Part shown: positions 10,076-23,093 of the stretch, piece by piece
Numbering within the stretch: the stretch's first letter is position 1
Layout of the letters: each line of letters starts with the position of its first letter
Assembly: GCF_018991925.1 (NCBI RefSeq)
Contig: NW_024744357.1
Span: forward strand, 5,902,740-5,966,739
Direction: 5' to 3'
Length of the DNA: 64,000 nt
Source: Homarus americanus
Lineage: Eukaryota > Arthropoda > Malacostraca > Decapoda > Nephropidae
Notes under the pieces: model-generated
What the model was told of the DNA's origin: nothing
The model's database searches: none
What the model saw: only the letters and a program-made list of their open reading frames with translations
Position numbers and translations under genes: made by a program

Positions 10076-13000
10076 GTGAGTAGGTTATGTTAAAGACAGT
10101 AGAAAGATGTGTGGGTTACGTCTCCCGGGATGTGGATTTTTGTCACGTCAGTCACTGGTAAAACTACTGAGTGTCAGGAGTCTGTTGGTTTTACTGTCAA
10201 TAACTACGTTAATTCACGACTTAATATTTATGAAAGGAAGTGTGTATACTTTGGTAAGTACCAGAAGTGTCCAGCAGCTGCAGTATTTATGTATTGTTAT
10301 TTTCTCATGTTAAAACTTACAGGATGTGATGAATTTTGTTCAATGTCAAGTTCATAATTCACGCCGCCAGGTAAAGCATTTAAGGAGACTTCAGCAGGGG
10401 ACGATATAGTTATTACCTTGTTTCGTGCAAAGTAAACCTGAAGTTACATAGCAGCGTTTTCTCTAATTGCACAAGAGATAATGAACTAGATTTAATGGAC
10501 AGGGTTAATACCACTCTTGCCATATACTGTATATCGTTGGTGATATTTGAGCCTCCTGTTGTAAGCGGCTCTATCGTAAAGAATCAGTTACTATGGATTC
10601 TAATGGGGCCCCGGTGCTATTCATTTAGCATGTTGTCATGGTAGTTTGTCACCATATATGATTGAATTTAGTCATCTCTTTACGTTACGGGGAGTGTTAA
10701 ACTGTTGTCAGATTATCGTATTGGTCATTAGTGGAAGTTTAAAGACATTCGTAATGTACAGAAAATTCTAATTAAAACGGCATTTTAATTTTTTGGTCAT
10801 TTGACATCTGAGTTTATTGATGCCTGAATTAAAATATATACATAAATTTACATGACTACCAGCAGCAAATGTAGAATAACATGAGGATATCTAAACTGTT
10901 GAAACTTTCGGACTGTCAGTACAGTAGTAAAGTAGTTTACCAAGGTGGGGCAGGAGCCGCCAGGCCTACCAACTGATGCACAGAACTGATTATACTATAT
11001 ACTTCCGGTTGCTGTGAATTGATGTAATTCAGTTGTTAAATGTCCAATAGTGGGTAATTACGAAATAACGTTTGTGTCAGAGGTAAACGCGATGTTATAG
11101 ATATTCAACTGAACTTAATTTGATTTTACCTGGTAGAATAAGTCTCGATTAAAAAAAAATACGAGAGTCGTGAGGATCAGGCAAAGTAGTCAATGAAACT
11201 TATTCTGAAAGCTGTATTTTGGCTGTGCTCAACCTACTATTTTTACATCTAACACACGTATTACATTCAGAGTGACTTCACATTGGAATAATATAGTGTT
11301 TTGTGAGTATTTGACCGGAGAACACTGAATTACTTGTTGACCATAATTTGCTTGTAATGTGAAGTTTGTGAGCATTTGTTTATGGGCAGTCACCACGTCG
11401 TAGGTGACTATAACCTAACAATATTAGGATACCAAATACAAGGCATCATTGTGCTTTCTTTTTTTACCAGCATTATACATAATTCACAGTTATGCTTGTT
11501 GGTGCAAAAGTCGATTCTTGCCGATTTCCATGATGTAGTATACTCTTATTATGCTTGTTATTGTAACTGAAGACTTTTGTGACTGTTGTAATCAATTCGG
11601 CAATTATGGGAGATCGTGTTTTTCTTCACGAATTTCAACAGCTGGTCAAGTTGTAGAATTATCGTAGTTTCATTTGTGACTGAATGTTGGTAAGGGTTAA
11701 ATGTCTGCCCCTAATTTTGTAAGCATGATTAGTGGCATAAGTGTTCTTGTGCCATATAAAATTTTCCCTTTACTTTTATATAGGGAAAGGCTTATACTGT
11801 ACTTAAGTTGCATTATAGTAATCTAAACACAGATAGGGAAGACTGTGTGAATCACAACAAAAGCAAATAAAAAGAATATTGGACATCGTGTACTGTAGTG
11901 GTATCGTAACCCTGTGTCATATAAAGTTCTTCACCGTAAAAATAACGAACAGGTTGTGTAATCACTGATCATATTTCATTATTTGTTGAAATATTTATTA
12001 CTTGAAATACATTGAAGTTGGATCAGGTTTATTATGAATACTTTCAACTATCATTACTACACTATTAGAAATTCTGCCTGTAAGGTGAATGTATTAGTTG
12101 TAACATTCCTAGTATAACTTCACCTGAATATTATCACTTCAAAACTTTGACCGAGATTATATTTGTGCTTTAATGTTATATTTCACTTCGGAATAGTTAT
12201 GGTCAGAAGACCTTATCTTGGCTCATTTAGAAGCCACAGTAATGCAGTCCGCCATTTTGTAGAAATTTTTGTTGCCTACTGCAGTGCCGTAGTTACTGCC
12301 TCGTCTCGAAACCATTTGAAACGCACCAAGACTCCACAGCAGTATAATTTTACGCGAAAATACATAACTTGACGGTATTTTACTTAGTGGGAGAACAGCG
12401 TGTTGACTAACGTGAGGCAGGAATCGATGCACAGAATCAATACCATGCAGCAGGTTGGCGCATTCTAGCCTCTTTGAATTAAAGTAGACAGGAGTAGTTT
12501 GCCCTTCACCTTTTAACACAGGAACAGTGGCATGGTAATTTTTTTACTAGTATTTTGATAGTTTTTGTGTTCGTTATGTTTGAGGCAGAAAGACTGAATG
12601 AATGGTAGATGAGTGTTGTTACTGGTGTATATTACCTTGAAGCTGTATATTTTCCCATGATAAGTCAGTAATCATTCTCCTGATTCATGCTGCATTAAGT
12701 TTAGCAGCTGGTGCAAGTTGTGTGGTGTAGTCCCGATATCCACCATCCTGGCTCCCTCTGGCCCTAGACTTAAAGCAGACTGGCCAGCCAAGTGCACGTT
12801 CCCAGACATGTGAGCTCAGTTGCATAACAGGCTCACACCTCCCTATAGGAGCAACCAAATGGTTGGTTGGAATAGTTGAAGAATGCTGTTGTTTTATTTG
12901 TATTGTTCTCTTCTATGGGTTTCTAAGTTGCGAAAATTCGTAGTTTGATATAGTCGATTCGTTGTCTGTTCATCAGTGTTCTTAATTTGCTTAATGGCCA

Positions 13001-16000
13001 CCCAAACCAGTGGTGGTCGGGTGTCTGTGTAGGATATGCTGTAGGGTTTGGAGTTTACCGTTAATAAAAGTCGGATTACATTCTTTGGCTCCCCCACGAA
13101 AACAGTCATGAATGGTTAAGGTCGTGTTCTTGACCATTATTGTTTATAGTATTAGTATGGAGAATTCTAGCACCTTGAGCTGTTTTAAAAAATTCAGATA
13201 AACGGCTAGACAGTTACTGCTGGGTGCTTTCAGTGCCTGGTCAAGATCGGTCAAAGGTCGCTCTTAAAGGTCATTAGATCAGCTTTAAGTTGTTGCCTTC
13301 CATGGTGTTTGTGCTTGGGCTTCAGTATCAATGGTATACGGGCCCGAATTTACTTTCAAACACCATTCGAGTTTAATTTTAGCATTGAGTTGAAGTCATC
13401 ATATCAGCAGATGAACTAAATATCAACAAATTCTAAAGTTTAAAATAGTTTTCGTGTTAGTGTGATGGAAATTGTGGTCGACTATCTTTACTTCAGATGT
13501 TTGTTTCCAAGCATCACGTGTTATCGTTTCTCTACAAGCGGCTGTCCACTCTTGTTAATGTTTTGGGTTAATGAACCGAAATTGTCAAGAGAATGTAGAG
13601 CAAGGTAACCGAGGACCGACTTGGCAGTGAACCGTGTTGTCCTCGAACATGAATAGAAGGCGCGCCAACCTATGGTTTGAGATAGTTGGGCGCATGACCT
13701 AATTTTCCAAGGGACATTCGTATGATGTAAGTATGGATGTATATTAAAAAGTAACTAAAAAAAATCCGTTTCTAATATAAAAGAATCTTTCTCTTGGCAA
13801 CACCAGCGTTCGTTGTGAAGATTACCTTTGTTTTCAGTGTTCAGTGGACGAGCACAGTCTGCATCTGTGAAGAATGGCCAGAGATCTTGTAAAACAGTAT
13901 TGTTGTCAGCAAGTGTTGGTGGGTAACCTATTGTTGTGATGGTGGGCGGTGAGGTGCTTGCCTTTACTATACGTGCATTTAAACAATACTGAATAAGCAT
14001 TGAAAGCTATAGTGTTGCAACTGTCTTGCTGATGTACTGGAGGATTTGTGTTGCTGATACTGCTGGAATATTTTCATCATTGTTTTTTTCTGATCTTAAC
14101 AATATTTTTGTTCTAACCCGAAATGACTGTCTCTAGTATCTAGAGGTCTTGGATATATTCTGTGCTACCTATAACATTGACTTTATATCTTTTAACATAT
14201 CTGTATTGTGTGTAAATGTACGTTCGTTATCAACATTTATTTCTGTTTTCTTTCTTATATGTGTGCCGTAATATTATTATAATGAAAATGCCTTCGTGTC
14301 TTCGCTTGCTTCTCTGCGTGACTGCCTGGGACGTAAAATATGTCCACCAAGTCGTGTACTTAAAAAGGTTTTTCTGTGTATTTTCATCAACTGTCATTTG
14401 GTTTTTCAATATTTTTGTGGTTATTCAAGTGAGTTTAATTTAATAAAAACGTTTTGGCATGTAGCTAATATGTTCCTAAGGTGTGAAGGCAGTTTACTAA
14501 CTGTTAAACCATCTTGATTTTCCTCCCAAACATGCAGCTCTGGGCAGGAGATTCGGGTATTTGGCCAAGACGCACTCGCTCCTGCACCATCATCTCCGCC
14601 TACTGCAGTTCCCTACAGGAGGTATTCGTCCTCTGAAAAGCATATTATTATTATTATTGCCAGTTAATAAGACCTTTTATTTTGCGCTATGCACATTATT
14701 GTTCTTTTTTGCCGCATCGCACAGTATTGCTTATTCTTTATTTTTTGCATTATTAGTACATTATTATCCATCAGAACGAGTTTGTTTTTATACTGCACTT
14801 CGAACTTTTTTGTACTGCTTTAATGCATTACTTATCGTTTTATAAAGCATCATACTTGTTTTTATGGTGGTTTACTTTTGTTTACTCCAGATTGTTTTTG
14901 TATTTAATTTCGTGTACCATGATGCTCTTATGAATTTTCAGATATATTTGGTTTTTAGTGCATACTGTTAGCAAGAATTTTTGTGATATAATGATGTAGG
15001 TATCGTGTTGTTTAATGCATACTGTAAATATATAACTTTGGCTTCTCCATACACGATGCAAATACCAAACTTCATCTTTTTATATAATTTAGTGTTGCAA
15101 GCATGTCATCTGTGTCATTCTTTGTGTCAGTATCTAGGGCCCAGCAGGACCCTCGGAGCACGTATGGGTAGTAGTGTTGTGACTGCCTTCTCTACATTGT
15201 GAATACGTATTCTACCAAAGTGAGATGATATTTCATAGTTTCGCTTATTAGCAAGGTGTCAGTGCATGCATGATTTCGCTCTGCAATCCTCGCACGGGTC
15301 TATGGCAGTTTATGTAGAAGATTAGAGCTTTTATTTAGGGGGATAAGTGGGGTCATTTGGCTCTTCTGTCCGGTGAAGACAGTGTTAAGCTGTGCATTGG
15401 GTGATTTAACTCAGTAAAGGTTTGTTTTTATTTTTTTTACGATTTGTTCTCAAGTATTGGAATGTTAGAATTTCACGAGCATTAGCATTTGATAATGAAT
15501 GCATCATGCATAGAAAGGATATTCAGGTGTTATATAAAGCCAAGATTACATTAAATATTGATGTATATATATACCTCCAGCATAGGTTCATAATATAACA
15601 GACGAGGAACCCGGGAAGAGCTTTTTTTTATGTACGATATCGCGTGTTTAATGTTCTACACACTTCTGTTCCGCACCTCTGGCATGTCTTTAGTTGCTTA
15701 GTCTGTAGTGTCCCAGAACCCCACTGGTATTGTCGTGCTTAAGAATTAGTAGCGTAGACTTCTTGAATTGTGAATTGTATATTAGCCTACAAGATGTGTG
15801 TTGTAATATTTGTGACGTCTTAATGTCTTCGTTATTTTGGATTCGGTACTTTGTTTTTATTGATGTTTTTTTCGACTCTGTTCACCTTAACCAGTGAAGT
15901 TAAGGATTTGTTGAAGTAATACAGCATGGATTATAAATATTATACTGAATTATTTCATATTTGTATAACTGCCCTTTTGGCTGTTGTTTGTCACTTTATT

Positions 16001-19000
16001 TATAAAACCCAAGACCTTAATAAGACTTAGTACTATTCTATGCTATAATGCTAATACTTACCATCTTCTCGCCCTTCCTCTGTCCACCATCTTGCATTGC
16101 TTGTACCCTGTATAATGTCAACAGCGAGACAGTCAGGCAACAGAATGTGAACGAGTGTCGTGTCCACTTTACCGTCGACAGTGTAGGAAGAAAAAACGAG
16201 TGTCGGTTCGGTGGCTGTATGCTGGACTAATTCTCAACATTTAAATACTTTTCAATAATAGATGAGGAGAGAGTACTGGTGTATAAAAGATTGGATGGTG
16301 TATGGCTAACAGGAATGTATATCCAGTAAAGGAATTGAGGAACGTGTGGGTTCAGGAAGTGTGGGATAAACCTGGTAAGGTACTGGATTACATTAAATAA
16401 TTTATCGGTGCATGTATTATGACATAAGATAAGGAGCAGTGATGGATGATAGCTTAAGAATCGGGAAACAAGGACTTGACTGTTAGTAAAAATTACACAA
16501 AAAGTTTACCCCTTTAACGGTACGTCGTCATCACTTGGTTTACCCATGCAGAGGGACAGTGTAAAAGTTATCGTACTGCAACACTATCCACCTGTGGGTT
16601 GCATGAACATTGATGCCTGTTGTTACTACTGTAGTTCTAGAGTCTTTATACAATCTGATCATGTTATCAGGTTCGCGTAGGTGAGTCAGGGAGCGTGTGG
16701 TGAAGGCTGGTTAGTGGTTTTCCGAGTGCGTCGTGTTGGCCTAGACTAGACGGCCTTGGTAAGTTGTAGGGAGGCCCTGCAAGCACTAGACTCCCAGGCC
16801 CAGCTGATGCAACCTAGCCAGAATTTCATTACGTTCTCCTTGGCTCCCCACACTTCTTCCTGCTTCTATTATCGGGTATGAATTTAAGATAGTCCTTGAT
16901 GATTGGCTTGACAGTTTATTCTGAACTCTAGAATATGATAGGATCATTCATACGTGTAATTTGTCATAACAGGTTTATATATTGAAAATTAGTCCTGGTC
17001 TGTCCCATTATAGAATATTTTGGTTTCTTATTTAAAACGTCACTGATATGAAGCAATGTCGTTTAAATTATACATACATGCGTATTTTAAAACGAGTATC
17101 AGTTCATAATATGGTCAGGTTTCATGAGCTGGAAGTGGCTTTCTACAAGTGTTCACAGAAACAAGTTTTCGCTGTGTTATTTACGCCGGGTTTCAAGCCT
17201 TCAGGCAATGTTTAGACGTGTAACCACAGCCGGACGACCTGAGGAATCGCGGGAAATGTGACGTGCTTAGTGTTTTAAAGTAGTAAGCAGGACTGGAGAG
17301 ATTGGGTATAATGTTTGTAACCAAATGAGAAATTCTACAGTGGTTTGTATTACATCGGTATAGTGTGTTGTGTTGGCCATATTATGACAGCTCACCGTCA
17401 ATATTAGGAAAATGAATTTGAAGGTTATATTAATGAAAACAGTAATAGTATATATATAAAAAGAGATGTGTGGTTTATAATAGTGCAATGTTTGTTCCTT
17501 GAAGTCTTAGTAAAGTCTTATCTCAGGATATTAAGATTAGTGATACTTGTATTTCTTGTTATTGATGTTTACAGATAGGAAAAGCCTATGATTATATTCA
17601 GTGTTTGTCTCATTTACATAGTCAGATCGCAGGACGACTATTAATTTTATAAAACTTTAAGTTGTGCATGACATTTCAGGTACACAAGTGTGTGTGTGTG
17701 TGTGTGCCCAGTCTATCGCTGGGGTGAGGTGGTACGCTATCAAAGCGGCCAAGGCCTCTGTTTGGGGGCAGGTATGAGTGGTGTGTGTGTGTGTTTACCT
17801 CACACACACGTCTAGGTTATAAGGGTCTAGGAGTATTGTTCAGGTGTGAACACCTAGTGACAGCACTAGGATCCCGCTTCCTCTATCAAGGAATAAACAA
17901 TTGAAATTGAATTGGAGTATTGTTTAAACTATTATTTAATTCAAACGATACAACAACTTTTAATTAACGCTTTTGAATGAATTGACTCGTACTTGATCGG
18001 TACAAAAATTGATTACCTAGCTCGTCGCTTTTGATGTTTTAATCAAGTAAGCACTAAAATTATTATACGTAAGATTATGACTCGGCGGGCTTGAGGTATG
18101 AGAGTATACAAGGAAGTTCTTTGTGTGGGCTGTGATGACGTGGCGGGATGGTAGCTTAGCGAGGGTTTTCAAGGGTAATGTAATATTCACGGAGTAGCCA
18201 GTCTCGGGGGCGTGGATTCCTTTTGTACATTACTTGTATCTCGGTTTGTTCATATAGTTTATATCCTTGTCTGTCAACTTAGTAACCTATAGTTGAGATT
18301 TGATGTAAAACCAATATTTCTTCAGATTACTCGGCTGTTCAGTAATCATTCAGATTCCTCAGGCACCGGGTTACCTTACGTCCACTTACGGTGTTAATTT
18401 GTTTCTGGATTTAAGTCATACGTATATGCTTTATTAGAGATTTAAGACGTAAAAGGAGAGATTCCTAAGCATGGTAATCCTTTGTTATGGTTAGAACGGC
18501 GGCCATGTCGGCAAATGGCGTCGTGTACAGTGCCGCAGTTATGTAAGTTTACTACCCCCTGTTTACTTCCCTTGGTCGTGGACATTTGTAATGGTTCTCT
18601 CCTTGGACAGATATTAAGTGTTTATTTGTATCATTTGTTTAGCCTCTTTTTTGCTAGGGTTGTAAAGTCTCATTGGGGGGGGGGGGGGATAATAATAAAG
18701 AACCATAAAGAAAAAGAAATAAAAAAAGATCAATAGTGAGAAACAATATGTATGTTGTGTTGTCAATAGTAAGAGAAACAATTGAGACCCTGCAATTGTG
18801 TGTAAATGAGGCAGAAAGTCGGATCATCAACCTGGGACTCGGTCACACTTTTTGTGATGCCACACGGCAGCAGGGTCTACCATTAGACCCTCCCTTTGTG
18901 GTAGCTGCCTACTAATGTTAACATAAGAATGGAGGAAACTGCAGCGGGCCTATTGACCCATACTGGGCAGTCCCGTTTATACCCAACCCCTATTGCTCAT

Positions 19001-20964
19001 ATAAGCAACCAACCTGTTTGAAGCTATTCAGCGTATTCGAGTTAATGATGATATTTGGTAACTTGTTCCATTCATCCACTACTGTCTCCAAACCAGTGTT
19101 TACCTATTTCACGCCTAAATCTAAATTTGTCTAATTTAAAACCATTGTTACGGGTTCGCTCCTGTTTGGATAGTTTGAGAACCTTTGTAATGTCCCCTTT
19201 GTTTAGCCCTGACTTCCATTTATACACCAATATCAGGTCGCCCCTCACTCTACGTCTCTCTAGGGAGTGCAAATTAAGATGCTTTAACCTGATTCTGTAT
19301 TCAATGTTCCTAATGCCCGGGATTAGTCTTGTCATTCTCCTCTGGATTCTTTTCAATGATTCTACAATAAATCCATTCTGTAATACGGTGACCAGAACTG
19401 AACTGCGTAATCCAGGTTTTCGCCTCCCCTGCCACCTTCAGTTCATAGTTCCTCTTGGCTTTTCTTATCTCGGTCCTAACCCTACTGGCCAATACCTTAT
19501 AATACTCACTGTAATCATTCTTTATTCTTGCACCTGGAATGATTTTTTAGTGTTCTTGAATTGTAGACAATATTGAACGCTGTCATTCTCCCAGATTATA
19601 GAACTATTCCTTAACTCGACCTAACTCGATTGGGTATCAGGACTGCAAAGATATTAGATTATGGTGGGTGTTTACTCCACCTTACCTGTCACGTAGAAAA
19701 ATCTTCGCCAATGAGAAATTGTTGAGTTACTTGTAGGATATTCTCCGTGCTTCCTACCTTCCCATATCATCTCTCGATCCCAACTCCAGAGGACACGGCA
19801 GCTGTCACGTGCAGTGCAGCCTTTGGTGGTGGCGAGTGTGCGTCCTGGTAAGGTATCGATTAGGGCAGACTGGGGGATGGGTCAGGACCATTTTCTTTGG
19901 TTCCAGGATGGAGTTTGAGAAAATGGTGAGATTGTTGAAAGCCTTTGTATTATTTTTTATCGCTTACGTTTCCTGAATATTTGTGGTTTTGTGTATATAC
20001 TGTACTTGGCAGTGACCAAATGTGTTATGTTGACACCAGTCTCGGAATTCATTTTTGTTGAGCATATATTATCTTTTTGATACAGTAATTATAATCCAGA
20101 TTCTTCATACTAGAACCTTTGCTTATCTTTAGTCGTGTCCTGAGACCTTGTTCACTTCCTAACTTACATCATCACGATGACGCCCGAACGAACAATTCAA
20201 GTGGATTTCCCTTATCAACAGCAGTAAGCCTCAGGTGTCTTGTGAACTTGGGCAATCCGTAGGTATTTCAACTGTTCATTTGAAAGACTTCAGCACTATC
20301 AACCTTAGGTAAAGTGCTGGTAAGGGTCAGTTCTTTACCAGGTGACGACAGTGGTATATCTTACTTGTTTATTTGCATAATTGGAGTTTGGTTTTGATAT
20401 GTAGTGTAAGGGATTATAATACATGTTTCTTGTGTGAAGTAAGACTGTTACAACCCATGACGTTTATAAATTGAGTTTTGTATTTCCCTCGGGGCTTTGA
20501 TGAATGCTCCTGTTCTCCCAAGCAGGTGTGCTAAATGATCTCTCCCACATGATGTTGTTGGGTTGGCAAGGATGTTAAATATGGTTTCAGTGTAGTAATC
20601 ATAGTGTCATATACAGTATACCCAGATGTTGATGTACTAAGTGGACAGAGGGTCGTTATTAAGTTAGGGTGGTGGTGTTGGCGAGTTAGACACGCTGCCG
20701 TATACTCATTCCCGCGTACGTCAACTGTTTTCGAGTGCTTTTGTCAGGGCATGGAGTGTACAGCCCATTAGCCGCAAAATATATTTGTTAAATACTCTTG
20801 CTGACTAAAAATTCGGTGAGCTGTATAATTGAAGTTTATAAATAATATTAGGCTAGGCTGTCGATGAGTTATTTTTACACAAGTGTTTTGTGAGAATATA
20901 ATGGTTCCTGAAAATTGACTTTATTGACTACTGACTTGGGATTAGATTATTTTTGGCAGTTAGG

Positions 20965-21056
<92 letters not shown>

Positions 21057-23053
21057 GGTAGTAAGTTACCCCCTACTTGGATATGAGAATGCCTAGTACT
21101 CACAAGCTACAAAACAAAGGTGACGGCAGACATGATCTCGAAATTCTACTCAAGTGCCTTCACTATTTACCTTCTCTGGCGCCAGGAGTCTTGTAGAATC
21201 CAGATTGAAGGCGGTAGACTTCTATTTTGTTACATAAATAAAAAAAAACTTGTAACAGGACGCCAGGGGTCAGGACTTGGGGAGGGGGGGGGGGTCAGTC
21301 ACTGTGAAAGTTATTGGCTCTTGACGCTGTACAGTAGTTGCGCCTTGGTTGTGAAATTCTGCATTTTATTATCACTGAAGACCCAAGACTTCATTTAATA
21401 GTTTGAAACATAAGAATCAAAGGCACAATACTTTCAGTTTCTTATTTTTTTAGTAATCATGTATTTAAATAGTATAAGCTTGCAGTGCTGTAAAGTATAA
21501 CAAATTACTATCCTCAACATTATCAGTAATAATAATGATCATAATGCAGTATTAATAATAATGACTCGTGAATGTTTATATACAAAACAGTTGTCCGACC
21601 TTGGATCAAGTTAGGTTCTAGTGTGTGACTGTGAGACTGGAAAGTTTAAAGATGATACTTGTACTGAAATATGATAATGAGGGCATTGTTATTATTACGT
21701 GTTGAGGCGGGTTGGTGAGCTAGTACGTGAGTCATCGGGGCACGGGAGGAGTGTCTTGTTTATACCAGATACTCTTCCCTCACCAGTCCTACCTTGTGTA
21801 ATAAAAACCGGATTATAGAAAATACAAACAATCCGACTCCACGAAATGCCTTCACCATATCACAGTGGACTAAGCTAATGTGACTGGTGGAAGGAAGGAA
21901 GGAGGGTGTGGCTGAAGAAGTGAGGGAGGGAAAGTGACCACATGTACAAGTTACTGTTTAATAATATTTTCCCGTGGTGCTCTTTCCCTCCGCCTTGAAC
22001 ACACTGTCCCACGTGGGGCCGGACAAAAGCCCCCTAGGACAGAAGCCCCCTGTTTTTATGTTAAAGAGAGGATCATTAGAAATATTTAAAATATATAGAT
22101 TTAAATATGAAATTATTGCAATTTAAATAATTAGAATATTATGGCTTTCAATTTTGATATAGAACATTATTAAATAAATGGAAAAGAAAAAGTCGACATT
22201 TTACTTTTTTTTTTATTGGGCACTCCCCTACAACCTTGTGTAAGGTGAAGCGCAGAAGCGTTTACAGCGCCCAACAGGGAAGCATGCTAAGTTCATGCTT
22301 GCCTTTGTCTCATGAGTTAAGGGCGTAGAAGCCTGTAGAGTCAGTGGTTTATGTCAAGTTATTGGAAGCTCCAACAACTTTCCTGAATACGAATTCGCAA
22401 CTTTCGACTTACAACAGGTACCTACTGTACTGCTAGGTGAACAGGGACTAATGGGGCTAGGAAGGGTGGCCAAACAGCTTCCACCGGCCCGGGAATCGAA
22501 CCTGTGACATCTCTGCTTGCGAAGCGAGAACGGTACCGCTTCTACCACCGACGTTCATACAGATTGCCCCGGAGGGGGCTAGTTTATTGGGCACCCCCTT
22601 ACACCCTGTGCAAGGTGAAGCACAGAAGCGTTTACAGCACCCAACAGGGAAACACGCGGAGCCGACCTTCATGTTCATTCTGTATTTACTGAGGTGACCC
22701 GAGGGCCCAGTGAGGTCACTGAATGTCAGGGGAGTAATTACCCCAGTAGACAAAACATACGTTATTGCAGATTTAATAAACATTCGTTGTATACTTCTTT
22801 ATAACTATAACAATTTCCGAAGGTTAGGTTAGGTTAGAGAAGTGTTCATAAACTGAAAAAAAAAAATATAATTATTTTTTTTATTTCTCCTGGGGGACTT
22901 TTATCCTACACTCGTCCCACGTAGCGCACACCACATTCGTAGATAGCAACATATTTATGAATAGTTTAGAAAGGAATGTACAGATAATGAATCGGTAGCC
23001 ACGAAGACCTTCCCCACCCACGGCACTGTAAGATATCAGGCAAATCTTTACAA

Positions 23054-23093
<40 letters not shown>

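Noticed and set aside
19055..19576. 173-codon plus-strand frame
   Set aside because: It is the antisense of the minus-strand LINE fragment, whose translation shows clear reverse-transcriptase motifs.
22490..22560. A functional tRNA gene
   Set aside because: A and B boxes are present, but no clean acceptor stem closes it and it continues into a repeated SINE body.
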